From contig JAHIVT010000112.1 in assembly GCA_018816555.1 (NCBI GenBank), positions 1-39,208 of the forward strand: a DNA stretch of 39,208 nucleotides. Reading direction: 5' to 3'. Positions 1 through 8,085 of this stretch are shown here, piece after piece. The stretch comes from Pseudomonadota bacterium (lineage in GTDB: Bacteria > Desulfobacterota > Desulfobulbia > Desulfobulbales > SURF-16). A program made the position numbers and the translations under genes. The notes below the pieces were generated by a model. The model saw only the letters and a program-made list of their open reading frames with translations. It was not told where the DNA came from and searched no databases. The first letter of the stretch is position 1. Each line of letters opens with the position of its first letter.

Positions 1-126
1 AGGGGCATGAAGAAACAGCAAAGCGATATAAAGATAAGCGAAAGGGTGACCTTCTTATTCATTTTTCTCTCCCAATATGTTGTCTGCCCTGGCTCTATCC
101 CTCATGCAGGGCGGAGTTTTTCATTA

Positions 127-549
127 TTAGAGGCTCAGCATCAATACCGCCAGGTCAGTGCCGTCGATGTCATTATCCTTGTCAAAATCACAGCCCCTGT
201 TATAACCGGGATCCACGCTGCTTAAGCCATAGCACGACGCAAAAGCGGCGACACCCGCACAGCCTGCCTCGCCATCCATGGTATACCAGTAGCCTGGGTA
301 GTTGGCAAAGTTGGTTGATCCCGGTGGCACGGGGATATCATCCTGATCCATTATCGGTGTGGGTTGTCCGATGGTGGCGTTGCTGGAAAAACTGCCGGAT
401 GTCATGCCTCCTCCTCCTCCGGAGATCACCGAGGTGTCAAGATTGAATGATGTACTGGAACCGGCGGCAAGCAGCAACGCAGGATAAAGCAGTCCTCCTG
501 CCAGCAGCATCTGGAAAACGCCCTGTCGCCTCCTTCTTTTCTTTTTCAT
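127..549 (-). CDS. Small secreted protein with C-terminal dockerin-like calcium loop
   Basis: This 140-residue protein opens with a very basic stretch (KKKRRRRQ) and a hydrophobic segment at about residues 12-29, as in a signal peptide. A low-complexity Ser/Gly/Thr region follows at about 30-60. The last 22 residues contain DFDKDNDIDGTDL, which has the Asp/Asn spacing of a type I dockerin or EF-hand calcium loop. Only one loop is present, whereas a full dockerin has two. Four Cys residues in the C-terminal half could form disulfides. The start has a good Shine-Dalgarno sequence (AGGAGG) and lies only 15 bases behind the large fibre-like gene, so the two are probably co-transcribed. The function is unknown. 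Export and calcium binding are inferences from sequence. The same kind of tail occurs on the protein at 32648-34273. Confidence 0.7.
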   Translation of the reverse strand: MKKKRRRRQGVFQMLLAGGLLYPALLLAAGSSTSFNLDTSVISGGGGGMTSGSFSSNATIGQPTPIMDQDDIPVPPGSTNFANYPGYWYTMDGEAGCAGVAAFASCYGLSSVDPGYNRGCDFDKDNDIDGTDLAVLMLSL

Positions 550-564
550 ATTTCCCTCCTTTTA

Positions 565-3156
565 TTAATCCTGTCTCATTTGCTCTTCACGATCAGGCAA
601 GCCGTGTTCTTTGCGGTATCTTGGATCTTCTTCATCATCAATAACCTGCCACCCGAGTTTGGCAGCCATACCTTTGTTGAGTTTGCCTTCGGCGGTCATG
701 AGGCCGTTCTCCTTAAGCATTCCCCTGATGGCCCTGTTTGACGGGGTATCATCGCTGTAGCGGTTTTCAAACTCCCAGGCGCTGACATTATCCGCCGTGA
801 AGTGTGTGTTTTCCTGGATGGACTCATGTCCCTCAAATCCCTGGCGCAGGGCGCTGATGTGATAGGAGAAGACCACATCTCCGTATCGAGTTTCGGCTGA
901 ACGGATGATGACTTGGTCCACGGATTTTTCAGCCACATAGAGCGGGGCCCAGCCCTGCTCCGGGGTCACCGTCACAGTCAGGCTGTCTTCCGCCGCCGCC
1001 TGCTGCCAGGCCTCCGGCAGGTCGATAATCGCCTCGCCGTCGACGAGTTCGGAATTACCCCGGAGAAAGATGACATTTTCCGGGCTTTCCATGGACACAT
1101 AAACAATCTCTTTAGTGGGGTCATCCCGGTGGGGCTGGACAAAGGATTTGCTGACGGCCGACATTGTGCCGCCGATATAAACATTGCCGGAGAAATAGCC
1201 GGCATAGTTGCCGCCGCCGGATTTGTAGAAATAGCTGGCATATTTTGTGCCGGTGGTGTCGTTGTCGACATAAGCATAGATGCCAAAGAGGTAGCAGGTA
1301 TCACCTGTATAGCTTGTTGCAGAAAAAACGCCGCCATAGGCGGTTCCGCTGTTGCTGGCAGCGACATCAGTATAAACACCATAGGCATACCCTTCATTAC
1401 CGGAATGATCGACAAACGCCCTGTAACCATAAAGAGTCCCTGTTGCCGCGCCGGTTGTGTCAATGTCAACATAACCGCCATAGGCACTCGTGGTACTGTC
1501 GGTGCCGATTTCGGCGTAATAGCCGATCGCCGTGCCGTTGGTATTTTGCACCTGGGAATAGACTCCGTAATTGGTATAGGAGTTTGTCCCGGAGGTGATG
1601 ACCTTGTTGTAGAGTCCATAACGCCGGCCATTGGTGCCGATGGCCTCGCTGTAGAGACCGTAGGAGTAGCCTCCACTCCGGTGGTTATCGGCGATATAAT
1701 AGCCGCCAAAGGCATCACCTCCTGTGTCCCCGCTGCTTTTTACGGAAGATGCGTAGTAGCCGTAGGCGTCACCGGTGTTGCTGCCGGTAACCTGTGAATA
1801 GGAGCCGTAAACCGGGCCGGCTGTGCCGTAATGAAAGGCGTCGCTATACGAGCCGTAGACCGTGTTGGTGCTGTCCGAGCTGCTGGCGTAGGACCTGGAA
1901 TAGGTGCCATAGGCCGTTCCCAGGGATGAGACGCCGAGCAGAAAGCCGCCATAGGCCGGGCCGCCGATGCTGGCGTCGGAATAGGTGTTTGCGCCGTAGC
2001 TGTAAAGCCCGAATGAAGTTGCAGGGCCCGAGCCATAGGATGCCAGAGAGGCGCCGTAGGCCGTATAATCATTATGAACCTCGGAGCGGATGCCGTAACG
2101 GTGGTTGCTGCCGCCGGCGGTGTTATCAAGTGAATTGATGAATAAACCATAGGTGGTGCCGGCGTAGTTGCCGTCGTTTTCAAGCCAGGCGGCGGCGGAT
2201 CTGTTTGCTCCCATAACCGTCAGCGGATAGCCCGGGGTGGTGGTGCCGATGCCCACGTCGCCGTCAGCGTCCACAGAGAGGGCATTGGTTGGGGCGCCAT
2301 CCGAGGCGTTTAGAAAGGAATGCCAGTGGGAGGTGAGGGCAAAGGCGCTTGAGTCATTGCCGTCAAGGCGGTCGGCATCAAGTTTTGATCCCGCGCCGTC
2401 GTCATCCAGGATCTCGGCCAGGGTGGCGCCGTCGATCAGCATGCCCGAGGAGATGGAGGAAGCCTGGCCCTCGTTGACGTATCGGGAAGTAAGCGTTGAG
2501 GTTCCTTCATAGAGATTGGCGGCAACCCCGGAACGGCCGAAGTCACTGGCTGGCTGCAGGAAAGAGCCGGCATGCAGCCCGTCAAGGAGGTCGGCGTCAA
2601 GGCCTGAGCCCGAACCGTCATCATCAAGAATTTCCGCCAGGGCCGCGCCGTCAACCAGCATGGCGCCGGTTATTGATAACGGCTGGCCCTCATTGACATA
2701 GGTGGTGTCATGGTCGTGCCCCGCCTCGGCGAAATCAGTCGCCGCAAAGCCAGACAGGGTTTGGGCATCCTCCGCCACCATGGCGTAAGGGGTTGAGGTG
2801 AGCTTTTGTCTGGGGTCAAATACCTCCCATGTGGTTGTGTTTACATTATAGATTCGCACTTCAAGAAAAAGCTCTGTGGCAAACAGGCCGGACGGAAAGG
2901 CCACATCCTTGCCCAACTGGACATCGTAAATGCCGTTTGTCATTGTAACGGCCTGGGTTTCGTTCCAAAAGCAGGTGCCGCCGGTTACGGCATCACAGAG
3001 AAAGAACTGCATATTGAAGGTGCCGTTTAACGGCAATTCCGCGCTGTCGGTCAATTTGCCCTGGAAATTAATGTTTTGCGGAACCGCCAAAACCAGCTTG
3101 CAGCTGATCATGACGGAAAAGACGATAATTCCCGTAAATGACAACAGTCTTCTCAT
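565..3156 (-). CDS. Large secreted fibre-like protein with YG-containing repeats
   Basis: The 863-residue protein has a signal peptide (about 1-24, cleavage near VLA/VPQ; a weak lipobox-like MISC at 16-19 is also visible). Residues 27-130 form a globular N-terminal domain. Two tandem copies of a YVNEGQ...AEILDDDGxGSxLDAD unit follow (about 153-200 and 226-270), then a GIGTTTPGYPLTV motif (303-315) like those before tail-fibre repeats. Residues 335-655 hold about 20 imperfect repeats of 15-25 residues, each with a core such as YGLY, YGSY, YGYY or FGGY. A C-terminal domain begins near 671 (HRDDPTKEIVYVSMESPE) and resembles a tail found on other bacterial surface proteins. No catalytic motif was recognised. 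A trimeric or beta-solenoid surface fibre is the best inference. The 140-residue dockerin-loop protein lies directly downstream. Confidence 0.7.
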   Translation of the reverse strand: MRRLLSFTGIIVFSVMISCKLVLAVPQNINFQGKLTDSAELPLNGTFNMQFFLCDAVTGGTCFWNETQAVTMTNGIYDVQLGKDVAFPSGLFATELFLEVRIYNVNTTTWEVFDPRQKLTSTPYAMVAEDAQTLSGFAATDFAEAGHDHDTTYVNEGQPLSITGAMLVDGAALAEILDDDGSGSGLDADLLDGLHAGSFLQPASDFGRSGVAANLYEGTSTLTSRYVNEGQASSISSGMLIDGATLAEILDDDGAGSKLDADRLDGNDSSAFALTSHWHSFLNASDGAPTNALSVDADGDVGIGTTTPGYPLTVMGANRSAAAWLENDGNYAGTTYGLFINSLDNTAGGSNHRYGIRSEVHNDYTAYGASLASYGSGPATSFGLYSYGANTYSDASIGGPAYGGFLLGVSSLGTAYGTYSRSYASSSDSTNTVYGSYSDAFHYGTAGPVYGSYSQVTGSNTGDAYGYYASSVKSSGDTGGDAFGGYYIADNHRSGGYSYGLYSEAIGTNGRRYGLYNKVITSGTNSYTNYGVYSQVQNTNGTAIGYYAEIGTDSTTSAYGGYVDIDTTGAATGTLYGYRAFVDHSGNEGYAYGVYTDVAASNSGTAYGGVFSATSYTGDTCYLFGIYAYVDNDTTGTKYASYFYKSGGGNYAGYFSGNVYIGGTMSAVSKSFVQPHRDDPTKEIVYVSMESPENVIFLRGNSELVDGEAIIDLPEAWQQAAAEDSLTVTVTPEQGWAPLYVAEKSVDQVIIRSAETRYGDVVFSYHISALRQGFEGHESIQENTHFTADNVSAWEFENRYSDDTPSNRAIRGMLKENGLMTAEGKLNKGMAAKLGWQVIDDEEDPRYRKEHGLPDREEQMRQD

Positions 3157-3457
3157 TTTTCTCTCCCTTTTTTATTTTCACATTTGACCAACGGACAGGA
3201 GGTTTCTTGAAGGAAAAAAGACATTTTTATGCCCGAGTTTTTGTTCCCGGCAGGGCAAAAAAAATATCACAACGTATAGTATAAATGACATAGAAAACGC
3301 AGGCTGCGGAGAGGATTATTCCAGGAATATCATCAAGTTCGTAACGCAGCCTGTAAAACGCAAAAAACCGAGTAACCATCATGGCGACCCGGCTGGCTCT
3401 GAAAGCCCCGTGGCTTTCCGTCCCCACCTTGCAATGGGTTTGGCTTTGTCCGAAAGC

Positions 3458-3567
3458 GGGAACAACAATGCATGAAAGTTCGGGTAGGAGCGGGCCATGC
3501 CCGCGACCTTTGGTATTGAAAAAACTTCGTTATCGCGGGCATGGCCCGCTCCTACTGCAGGAAGCAT
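3458..3567. repeat. REP-like palindrome pair (REPIN), copy 1
   Basis: Two 23-base arms at 3484-3506 and 3533-3555 are perfect reverse complements, each beginning GTAGGAGCGGGCC and containing TGCCCGCGA. The loop is 26 bases. The arms are nearly identical to those of the copy at 18744-18813, and flanking sequence is also shared (AAGCGGGAACAA and GAAAGT to the left, GCAGGAAG to the right). The arm strongly resembles REP sequences known from Pseudomonas. No RAYT transposase gene is visible in the window. Confidence 0.85.
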
Positions 3568-3653
3568 TACCCTGCGGAAAGGACTTTCATGTAAACGTGC
3601 AGATATGACAAAAAACCGCAAACTATTGCCGGTCACTAATAGAGCGAGTTGCA

Positions 3654-3770
3654 GAGGGGACTGATTTTATTTTTCCTTTGTCAAAGCCGGGGACAGAATG
3701 ATTTTCGCCAAAACAGCGAAAAAAATTCAGCCCCCTCAGTCTGGAAGAAAAATTAAATCTGTCTCTCGAC
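3654..3770. repeat. Palindromic element with four GGGGACTGA/GGGGACAGA-type arms
   Basis: Two direct copies (GAGGGGACTGATTTTATTTT near 3654, CCGGGGACAGAATGATTTT near 3688) are followed by two inverted copies (AAAATTCAGCCCCCTC near 3722, AAATTAAATCTGTCTC near 3750). The whole folds into a nested hairpin. Such GGGGACAGA(T)TTA-type ends are, from memory, often seen around REP-associated (Y1) transposases. No coding remnant is seen here. Confidence 0.6.
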
Positions 3771-3772
3771 CT

Positions 3773-4126
3773 TAGGTCTTACAGTTAAAAAAAGATCAAA
3801 GTGAACAAATAAGCAAGATTTACGCCGTGTTACAGCCTGGCTGACGGATGAGTGGAAATTCCCCGAAAAAGTAGTAACAACATGATAAATAAAACAAATT
3901 ACCCTCACCAATGGTTGGAAATCCGTAAGCCGGCTTCAATTTTTTCCGGAAAATCGGTCCGTTTTCCTGGAAAAGGATCGCGGACAGTGGGCAACGGTGC
4001 CTTTCTTTAGGCGGAAGTTCGCTTTCTCATGAAACGGTTGGCAGGATAGGTAACAGGTATCCTTCCATTGATTACCATTGACGTTGAGCCATGTTCCCAA
4101 TAGTGCTCTTGCTGCAATCGCAAAGA
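3773..4126. other. Gene-free stretch, no feature recognised
   Basis: No open frame with a ribosome-binding site, no tRNA-like fold and no clear repeat was seen. The nearby stretch 3188-3457 is also non-coding, apart from an inverted repeat (CAGGCTGCG and CGCAGCCTG near 3300 and 3346). Base composition is close to that of the flanks. Confidence 0.5.
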
Positions 4127-4230
4127 GTTTACGGTTGGCGGTTTACAGTTTACAGTTTACGATCTACCAATATCAAAATCTGACAAGATAATTTCCTTCA
4201 ACTGCCAACTGTAAACCGTAAACCGTTAAC
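4127..4230. repeat. Inverted pair of 7-base tandem arrays (GTTTACR)
   Basis: Five 7-base units run forward at 4127-4161 (GTTTACG, GTTGGCG, GTTTACA, GTTTACA, GTTTACG). After a 39-base spacer, four units run on the opposite strand at 4201-4230 (GTTAACG, GTTTACG, GTTTACA, GTTGGCA read on the minus strand). The pair lies about 330 bases upstream of the biotin carboxylase gene. Units vary most at the last base and include a shared GTTGGC variant. Confidence 0.85.
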
Positions 4231-4560
4231 ATATCGAACAATTCGGACAGCAAACTTTTAACCCTAATCTGGCTGAAGATTAATGGTAATCACAATAGCC
4301 TATCCCCCTGTTTGCCTGAATTTCGGTTTCTGCTTGCCTAATGTAACATTCTCTGTTAAATTTTTTTTCGGCTGATTTTTCAGCCCCGGGCTGTCCTTGC
4401 TAACCTCCTTCTCCCCTGAGAAACTCGATACACGCTCATTTTCAGAGGTCAGATCTACGAATATCAGGGGATAACTATGTGCAGCGACTGCCGGTTTCTT
4501 GAAACTTAAGATAGAGAAATGTTTGTCTGACAAGCAACAGAAATGATATGAGGTGATCTT

Positions 4561-6003
4561 TTGAAAAAGAAGATAATGGTAGCAAATCGGGGTGAAATCG
4601 CCCTGCGGATCATTCGCGCGATTCAGGAGCTTGGGCATACTGCAGTGGCCATATATGAAACGCCGGATAATGCGGCACTCCATATCCGGGTGGCGGATGA
4701 GGCCATCTGGATAGGCGACGGCCCCCGGCGTGATTACCTGAGTATCCCTAAAATCATCAAGGCCGCCAAAGATCACGGGGTTGACGCCATCCATCCCGGC
4801 TATGGTTTCCTGGCTGAAAATCCTGATTTTGCCAAGGCCTGCGAAGAGGCCGGCATCATATTTGTCGGTCCTCCCCATGAGGTAATCAGTAAATTGGGGG
4901 ATAAGGTGACGGCCAGAAATATCATGGCCCAGGCCGGCATTGCCATGGTTCCCGGCACGGAGAATCTCTCCCACGGCGAGGCCGGCCTGCAGGAGGCACT
5001 GGAATTCGCGGCAAAGTATGGTTATCCGGTCATGCTGAAGGCCACAGCCGGCGGTGGCGGCAGAGGGATCAGGCTCATTGAAAACGATGCCCAGCTCAAG
5101 GAGCAGCTGCCCACGGCCAGATCCGAGGCCAAGGCCGCCTTTAACAACGACAATATTTACCTGGAAAAGGTGGTAATCAAACCCAGGCATGTCGAAGTGC
5201 AGATCATGGCGGACAATTTCGGTAATACCCTCCATCTGGGGACCCGGGACTGTTCCATTCAGCGCCGCAACCAGAAGCTGGTGGAAATCGCTCCGTCCAT
5301 GATCCCGGACAAGAAGCTGCTTGATGATATCTGTGCCACCGCGGTACAGGCGGCAAAGGCGTCAAACTACTTTAATGCCGGCACGGTTGAGTTCCTGGTG
5401 GATAAGGACAACAAGTTCTATTTCATGGAGATCAACACCAGGGTGCAGGTTGAGCATACCGTCACTGAAATGGTAAGCGGCATTGATATTGTCAGAACCC
5501 AGATCAAGCTGGCCCTGGGCAGGCCGCTCTCCTTCACCCAGGATGATATAAGGTTGCGCGGTCATGCCATTGAAATGCGGATTAATGCCGAGGACCCGCA
5601 GAACAACTTCATGCCGGAAGGGGGGAAGACCGTTTCCGTTTATCGCTCGCCCGGCGGCTACGGCGTGCGGCTGGACGGTTTTGTCTACCAGGGTTTTACC
5701 ATCCCCGAGGTCTATGATTCACTTTTGGTGAAACTGACCGTGTTCGGCTTTACCTGGAACGAGACGGTGGACAGGATGCGGCGCTGTCTGCGCAACTATA
5801 CGATCGTCGGCCCCAAAACCACCATCCCCTTTTATTTGAATCTGGTCAATGATCCTGATTTCCAGAAGGGGGATTTTGACACCTCATTTCTGGAAACCCA
5901 TCCTCATCTCTTCGATTACAAGGATGATCCCAGCGAGGTGAACAAGCTGGCCAGACTGATTGCCGAGATTCATTTCAAAAAGGAAAACAAATACGCTATT
6001 TAG
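4561..6003 (+). CDS. pycA: Biotin carboxylase subunit (pyruvate carboxylase subunit A type)
   Basis: The 480-residue protein is a complete biotin carboxylase. It carboxylates the biotin of a carrier protein using ATP and bicarbonate. It has the N-terminal MVANRGEIALRI motif, the ATP-grasp glycine-rich loop KATAGGGGRGIRL (160-172), the catalytic segment MEINTRVQVEHT (289-300) and GHAIEMRINAEDP (334-346). It ends without a biotinyl domain, which is supplied by the next gene. The start is TTG at 4561, set by AGGTGAT five bases upstream. ATG at 4576 is possible but less well placed. The carboxyltransferase partner follows 75 bases downstream. AccC of acetyl-CoA carboxylase has the same fold, but the adjacent carboxyltransferase-BCCP subunit favours a pyruvate-carboxylase-type enzyme supplying oxaloacetate. 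Confidence 0.9.
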   Translation: MKKKIMVANRGEIALRIIRAIQELGHTAVAIYETPDNAALHIRVADEAIWIGDGPRRDYLSIPKIIKAAKDHGVDAIHPGYGFLAENPDFAKACEEAGIIFVGPPHEVISKLGDKVTARNIMAQAGIAMVPGTENLSHGEAGLQEALEFAAKYGYPVMLKATAGGGGRGIRLIENDAQLKEQLPTARSEAKAAFNNDNIYLEKVVIKPRHVEVQIMADNFGNTLHLGTRDCSIQRRNQKLVEIAPSMIPDKKLLDDICATAVQAAKASNYFNAGTVEFLVDKDNKFYFMEINTRVQVEHTVTEMVSGIDIVRTQIKLALGRPLSFTQDDIRLRGHAIEMRINAEDPQNNFMPEGGKTVSVYRSPGGYGVRLDGFVYQGFTIPEVYDSLLVKLTVFGFTWNETVDRMRRCLRNYTIVGPKTTIPFYLNLVNDPDFQKGDFDTSFLETHPHLFDYKDDPSEVNKLARLIAEIHFKKENKYAI

Positions 6004-6036
6004 GGGCGTTGGGGAATAAACATTACTTTCCGACCA

Positions 6037-6049
6037 TTTCGTTACGGCC
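6037..6049. repeat. Dispersed 13-base motif TTTCGTTACGGCC
   Basis: The 13 bases between the two carboxylase genes are the exact reverse complement of 14295-14307 (GGCCGTAACGAAA). Similar bases (GGAAA-type, TAATG) follow on the same side in both places. The motif may be part of a short dispersed repeat; nothing more can be said. Confidence 0.4.
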
Positions 6050-6078
6050 CCTGTGCCATTATATAGAAAGGAGTCACC

Positions 6079-8001
6079 ATGGACCGAATTGTTCAAGGTA
6101 TGCATAGCAGTGAAGTTTTAAAAAGAGTACGCGAGGCGGAGGGCTATTTCATCACCAACACCGCCCGCGACCTGTCCCAGTCCGACTTCAAGAACCGGAT
6201 ACTGCTCCATACGGATCTGCTGGCCGCCGACGCCCGTGAGCGGGCCAATTATTTTTCCCTGGAAATCACCGGCGGCGCCTCGGTGCATGTGGATATTCTG
6301 CGCAAACAGGTAGATCCGTTCCTGAAGCTGAAACTGCTGCGGGAAAAGATGCCCAATACCATGTTTCAGACACTCTGCCGGGGAGTCAATCTCTTCGGCT
6401 ACCGGCCCTATCCCCAGAATGTCATCCGGCTGGTTGTGCGGGAGTTTGCCAAGTACGTGGATGTGTGGCGCGTGTTTGACTTCATGAATCACGTGCCGAA
6501 CATGCAGGCGGTTTTCGAGGAGGTGCAGATGTCGGGCAAGCTGTTGGAGCCCAGCATCTGTTTTTCCACCGGGCCGGAGCACACGGACGAATATTACGTG
6601 AAGAAGGTGGGCGAGATCATCGAGGTGACCGGCGAGGAGATCTCCCTCTGCATCAAGAACCATGGCGGACTCGGCACACCGAAACGGATCGGCGAGCTGG
6701 TGAAGGCCATCAGGGACAAATATTCGGATCTGGTTATTCATTACCATGGCCACAATACCGACGGCGATGATATCGGCCGGATCACTGCGGCGGTGGTGAA
6801 CGGCGCCAACATCGTGGATGCCGCTGATCATGCCTTTACCGGCTACTTCGGGCCGCCGCCGATTCTGAGCGTCATTCAGACCCTGAAGGACTATGGTCAT
6901 ACGGCTGTCGGTGTTGATGAGGCGGCGGTGATCGAAACTTCCGAGGTGCTGCGCGATCAGCGCCAGCATTACGAATATTTCGAGTCCCAGTTCAAAGGCT
7001 TCCTGCCCACGGTGCAGATTCATAAACTGCCCGGCGGGGCCATGGGCAGCAGCTTCGAGCAGGCGGTCAAGGGCGGCTTTCTCAATAAGATGTCCGAGAT
7101 CCTCCATGAGGAGCTTCCCAAGGTGCAGCGGGAACTGGGCAACTGGTGGAGTGTAACCCCCGGTTCCCAGATTCTCTGGACCACCGCGGTGAGCAATGTT
7201 CAGAGCGGTGAGAGGTACGGCAACTGCTCCGGGGATCTGAAAAATCTGCTGCTCGGCAAATACGGGCCTTTCCCCTTCTACCGTCCGGAAGACTGGATTT
7301 ACGAGAAGGCCTTCGGGCCGGATTGGCGGAAGATTGTCGCGGAGCAGGGCGGCGTTATGCAGATCGAGGATATGGACATTGACAAGGAGCGGTCGATTCT
7401 GCAGGACCGTCTCGGCTATGAGCCGACTACGCAGCAGCTGGTAACCTATCTCCAGCATCCCAATGATGCGGTTGATTTCTTCAAGTTTGAGGAAAAATTC
7501 GGCAAGGTTTATGTGCTGCCCCCTGCCTTGTTCTTCAAGCGCGGCGGGTTTACCCTGGGCGAGGCCCTGGAGTTCACCGACCATGACGGCAAAGAGCATG
7601 TCCTCGAGGTTGGTCCCCTGCACAAACATGAGGATGGTTCGACCAGCATCTATTTCAATGTGGACCATCACCAGCGGGTTTTCATTATGGCCGCCGAGGC
7701 GAAGGTGGAGGGTGCTGCCCAGGAAGTGACCCTGTCCAAGCAGGAAATTCAGGAGCTCGCCAAAATAGGTGATATCAGGGCACCCTTTGGCGCCAATGTC
7801 TGTGAGGTCAGTGTTGAAGTCGGACAGGAGGTTGCGGTGGGCGACAAACTGGTTGTGCTGGAGGCCATGAAAATGCAGACACCTGTCATGGCTGCCGTGG
7901 CCGGCAAGGTGGAAAAGATTGCTGCCAAAGTCGGTGACGCCGTAAAGGTGGGCGGCAAGGTTCTTAAGATCTCTTGCGCGGCGGATGGTTCAGGCAAGTA
8001 G
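6079..8001 (+). CDS. pycB: Divergent biotin-dependent carboxyltransferase with C-terminal biotinyl domain
   Basis: The 640-residue protein has an HMGL/DRE-TIM-like carboxyltransferase domain (about 20-320), a carboxylase-conserved region (to about 500) and a biotinyl domain (about 570-635) with EAMKMQ and biotin-lysine K598. Metal-site residues of the pyruvate carboxylase/oxaloacetate decarboxylase family appear kept: D31 in RDLSQS, K193 in CIKNHGGLG, and H223/H225 in HYHGHN. R101 in LCRGVNLFGY matches the keto-acid-binding arginine. Several usual signatures are changed, however: LEITGGASVHVD for ETWGGATFDV, KNH for KDM, and FGPPP for TSQP. The start has AAAGGAG upstream. Pairing with the upstream biotin carboxylase makes a two-subunit carboxylase. 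Pyruvate is the likeliest acceptor, but another 2-oxo acid or a decarboxylase role is possible. Confidence 0.75.
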   Translation: MDRIVQGMHSSEVLKRVREAEGYFITNTARDLSQSDFKNRILLHTDLLAADARERANYFSLEITGGASVHVDILRKQVDPFLKLKLLREKMPNTMFQTLCRGVNLFGYRPYPQNVIRLVVREFAKYVDVWRVFDFMNHVPNMQAVFEEVQMSGKLLEPSICFSTGPEHTDEYYVKKVGEIIEVTGEEISLCIKNHGGLGTPKRIGELVKAIRDKYSDLVIHYHGHNTDGDDIGRITAAVVNGANIVDAADHAFTGYFGPPPILSVIQTLKDYGHTAVGVDEAAVIETSEVLRDQRQHYEYFESQFKGFLPTVQIHKLPGGAMGSSFEQAVKGGFLNKMSEILHEELPKVQRELGNWWSVTPGSQILWTTAVSNVQSGERYGNCSGDLKNLLLGKYGPFPFYRPEDWIYEKAFGPDWRKIVAEQGGVMQIEDMDIDKERSILQDRLGYEPTTQQLVTYLQHPNDAVDFFKFEEKFGKVYVLPPALFFKRGGFTLGEALEFTDHDGKEHVLEVGPLHKHEDGSTSIYFNVDHHQRVFIMAAEAKVEGAAQEVTLSKQEIQELAKIGDIRAPFGANVCEVSVEVGQEVAVGDKLVVLEAMKMQTPVMAAVAGKVEKIAAKVGDAVKVGGKVLKISCAADGSGK

Positions 8002-8013
8002 AAGTGGAAAATG

Positions 8014-8063
8014 ATTTCACAGAGCACGCAGAGCGGTTAATTGGCACTGTGCGCTCTGTGAAA
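8014..8063. terminator. CACAGAG-type inverted repeat between convergent genes
   Basis: TTTCACAGAGCACGCAGAGC and GCACTGTGCGCTCTGTGAAA form an imperfect stem directly after the carboxylase operon, between two convergent genes, so it may act as a terminator in both directions. The arms belong to the CACAGAG 9-base family also seen at 26294-26378 and 35339-35415. No long U tract follows. Confidence 0.45.
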
Positions 8064-8085
8064 GGTATTTCTTCGGGTATCCGGA

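Noticed and set aside
7-225. Short plus-strand frame at the left edge
   Set aside because: It overlaps the dockerin-loop gene and has no ribosome-binding site or known motif.
913-1797. Plus-strand frame rich in Gly, Ile and Val inside the fibre-like gene
   Set aside because: Its repetitiveness mirrors the YG repeats on the true strand.
4300-5235. Minus-strand frame over the start of the biotin carboxylase gene
   Set aside because: It overlaps the ATP-grasp domain coding region and has no recognisable product.
6118-7671. Long open frame on the minus strand inside the carboxyltransferase gene
   Set aside because: It is opposite a clear enzyme gene with biotin motif, has no known domain and arises from codon bias in GC-rich DNA.
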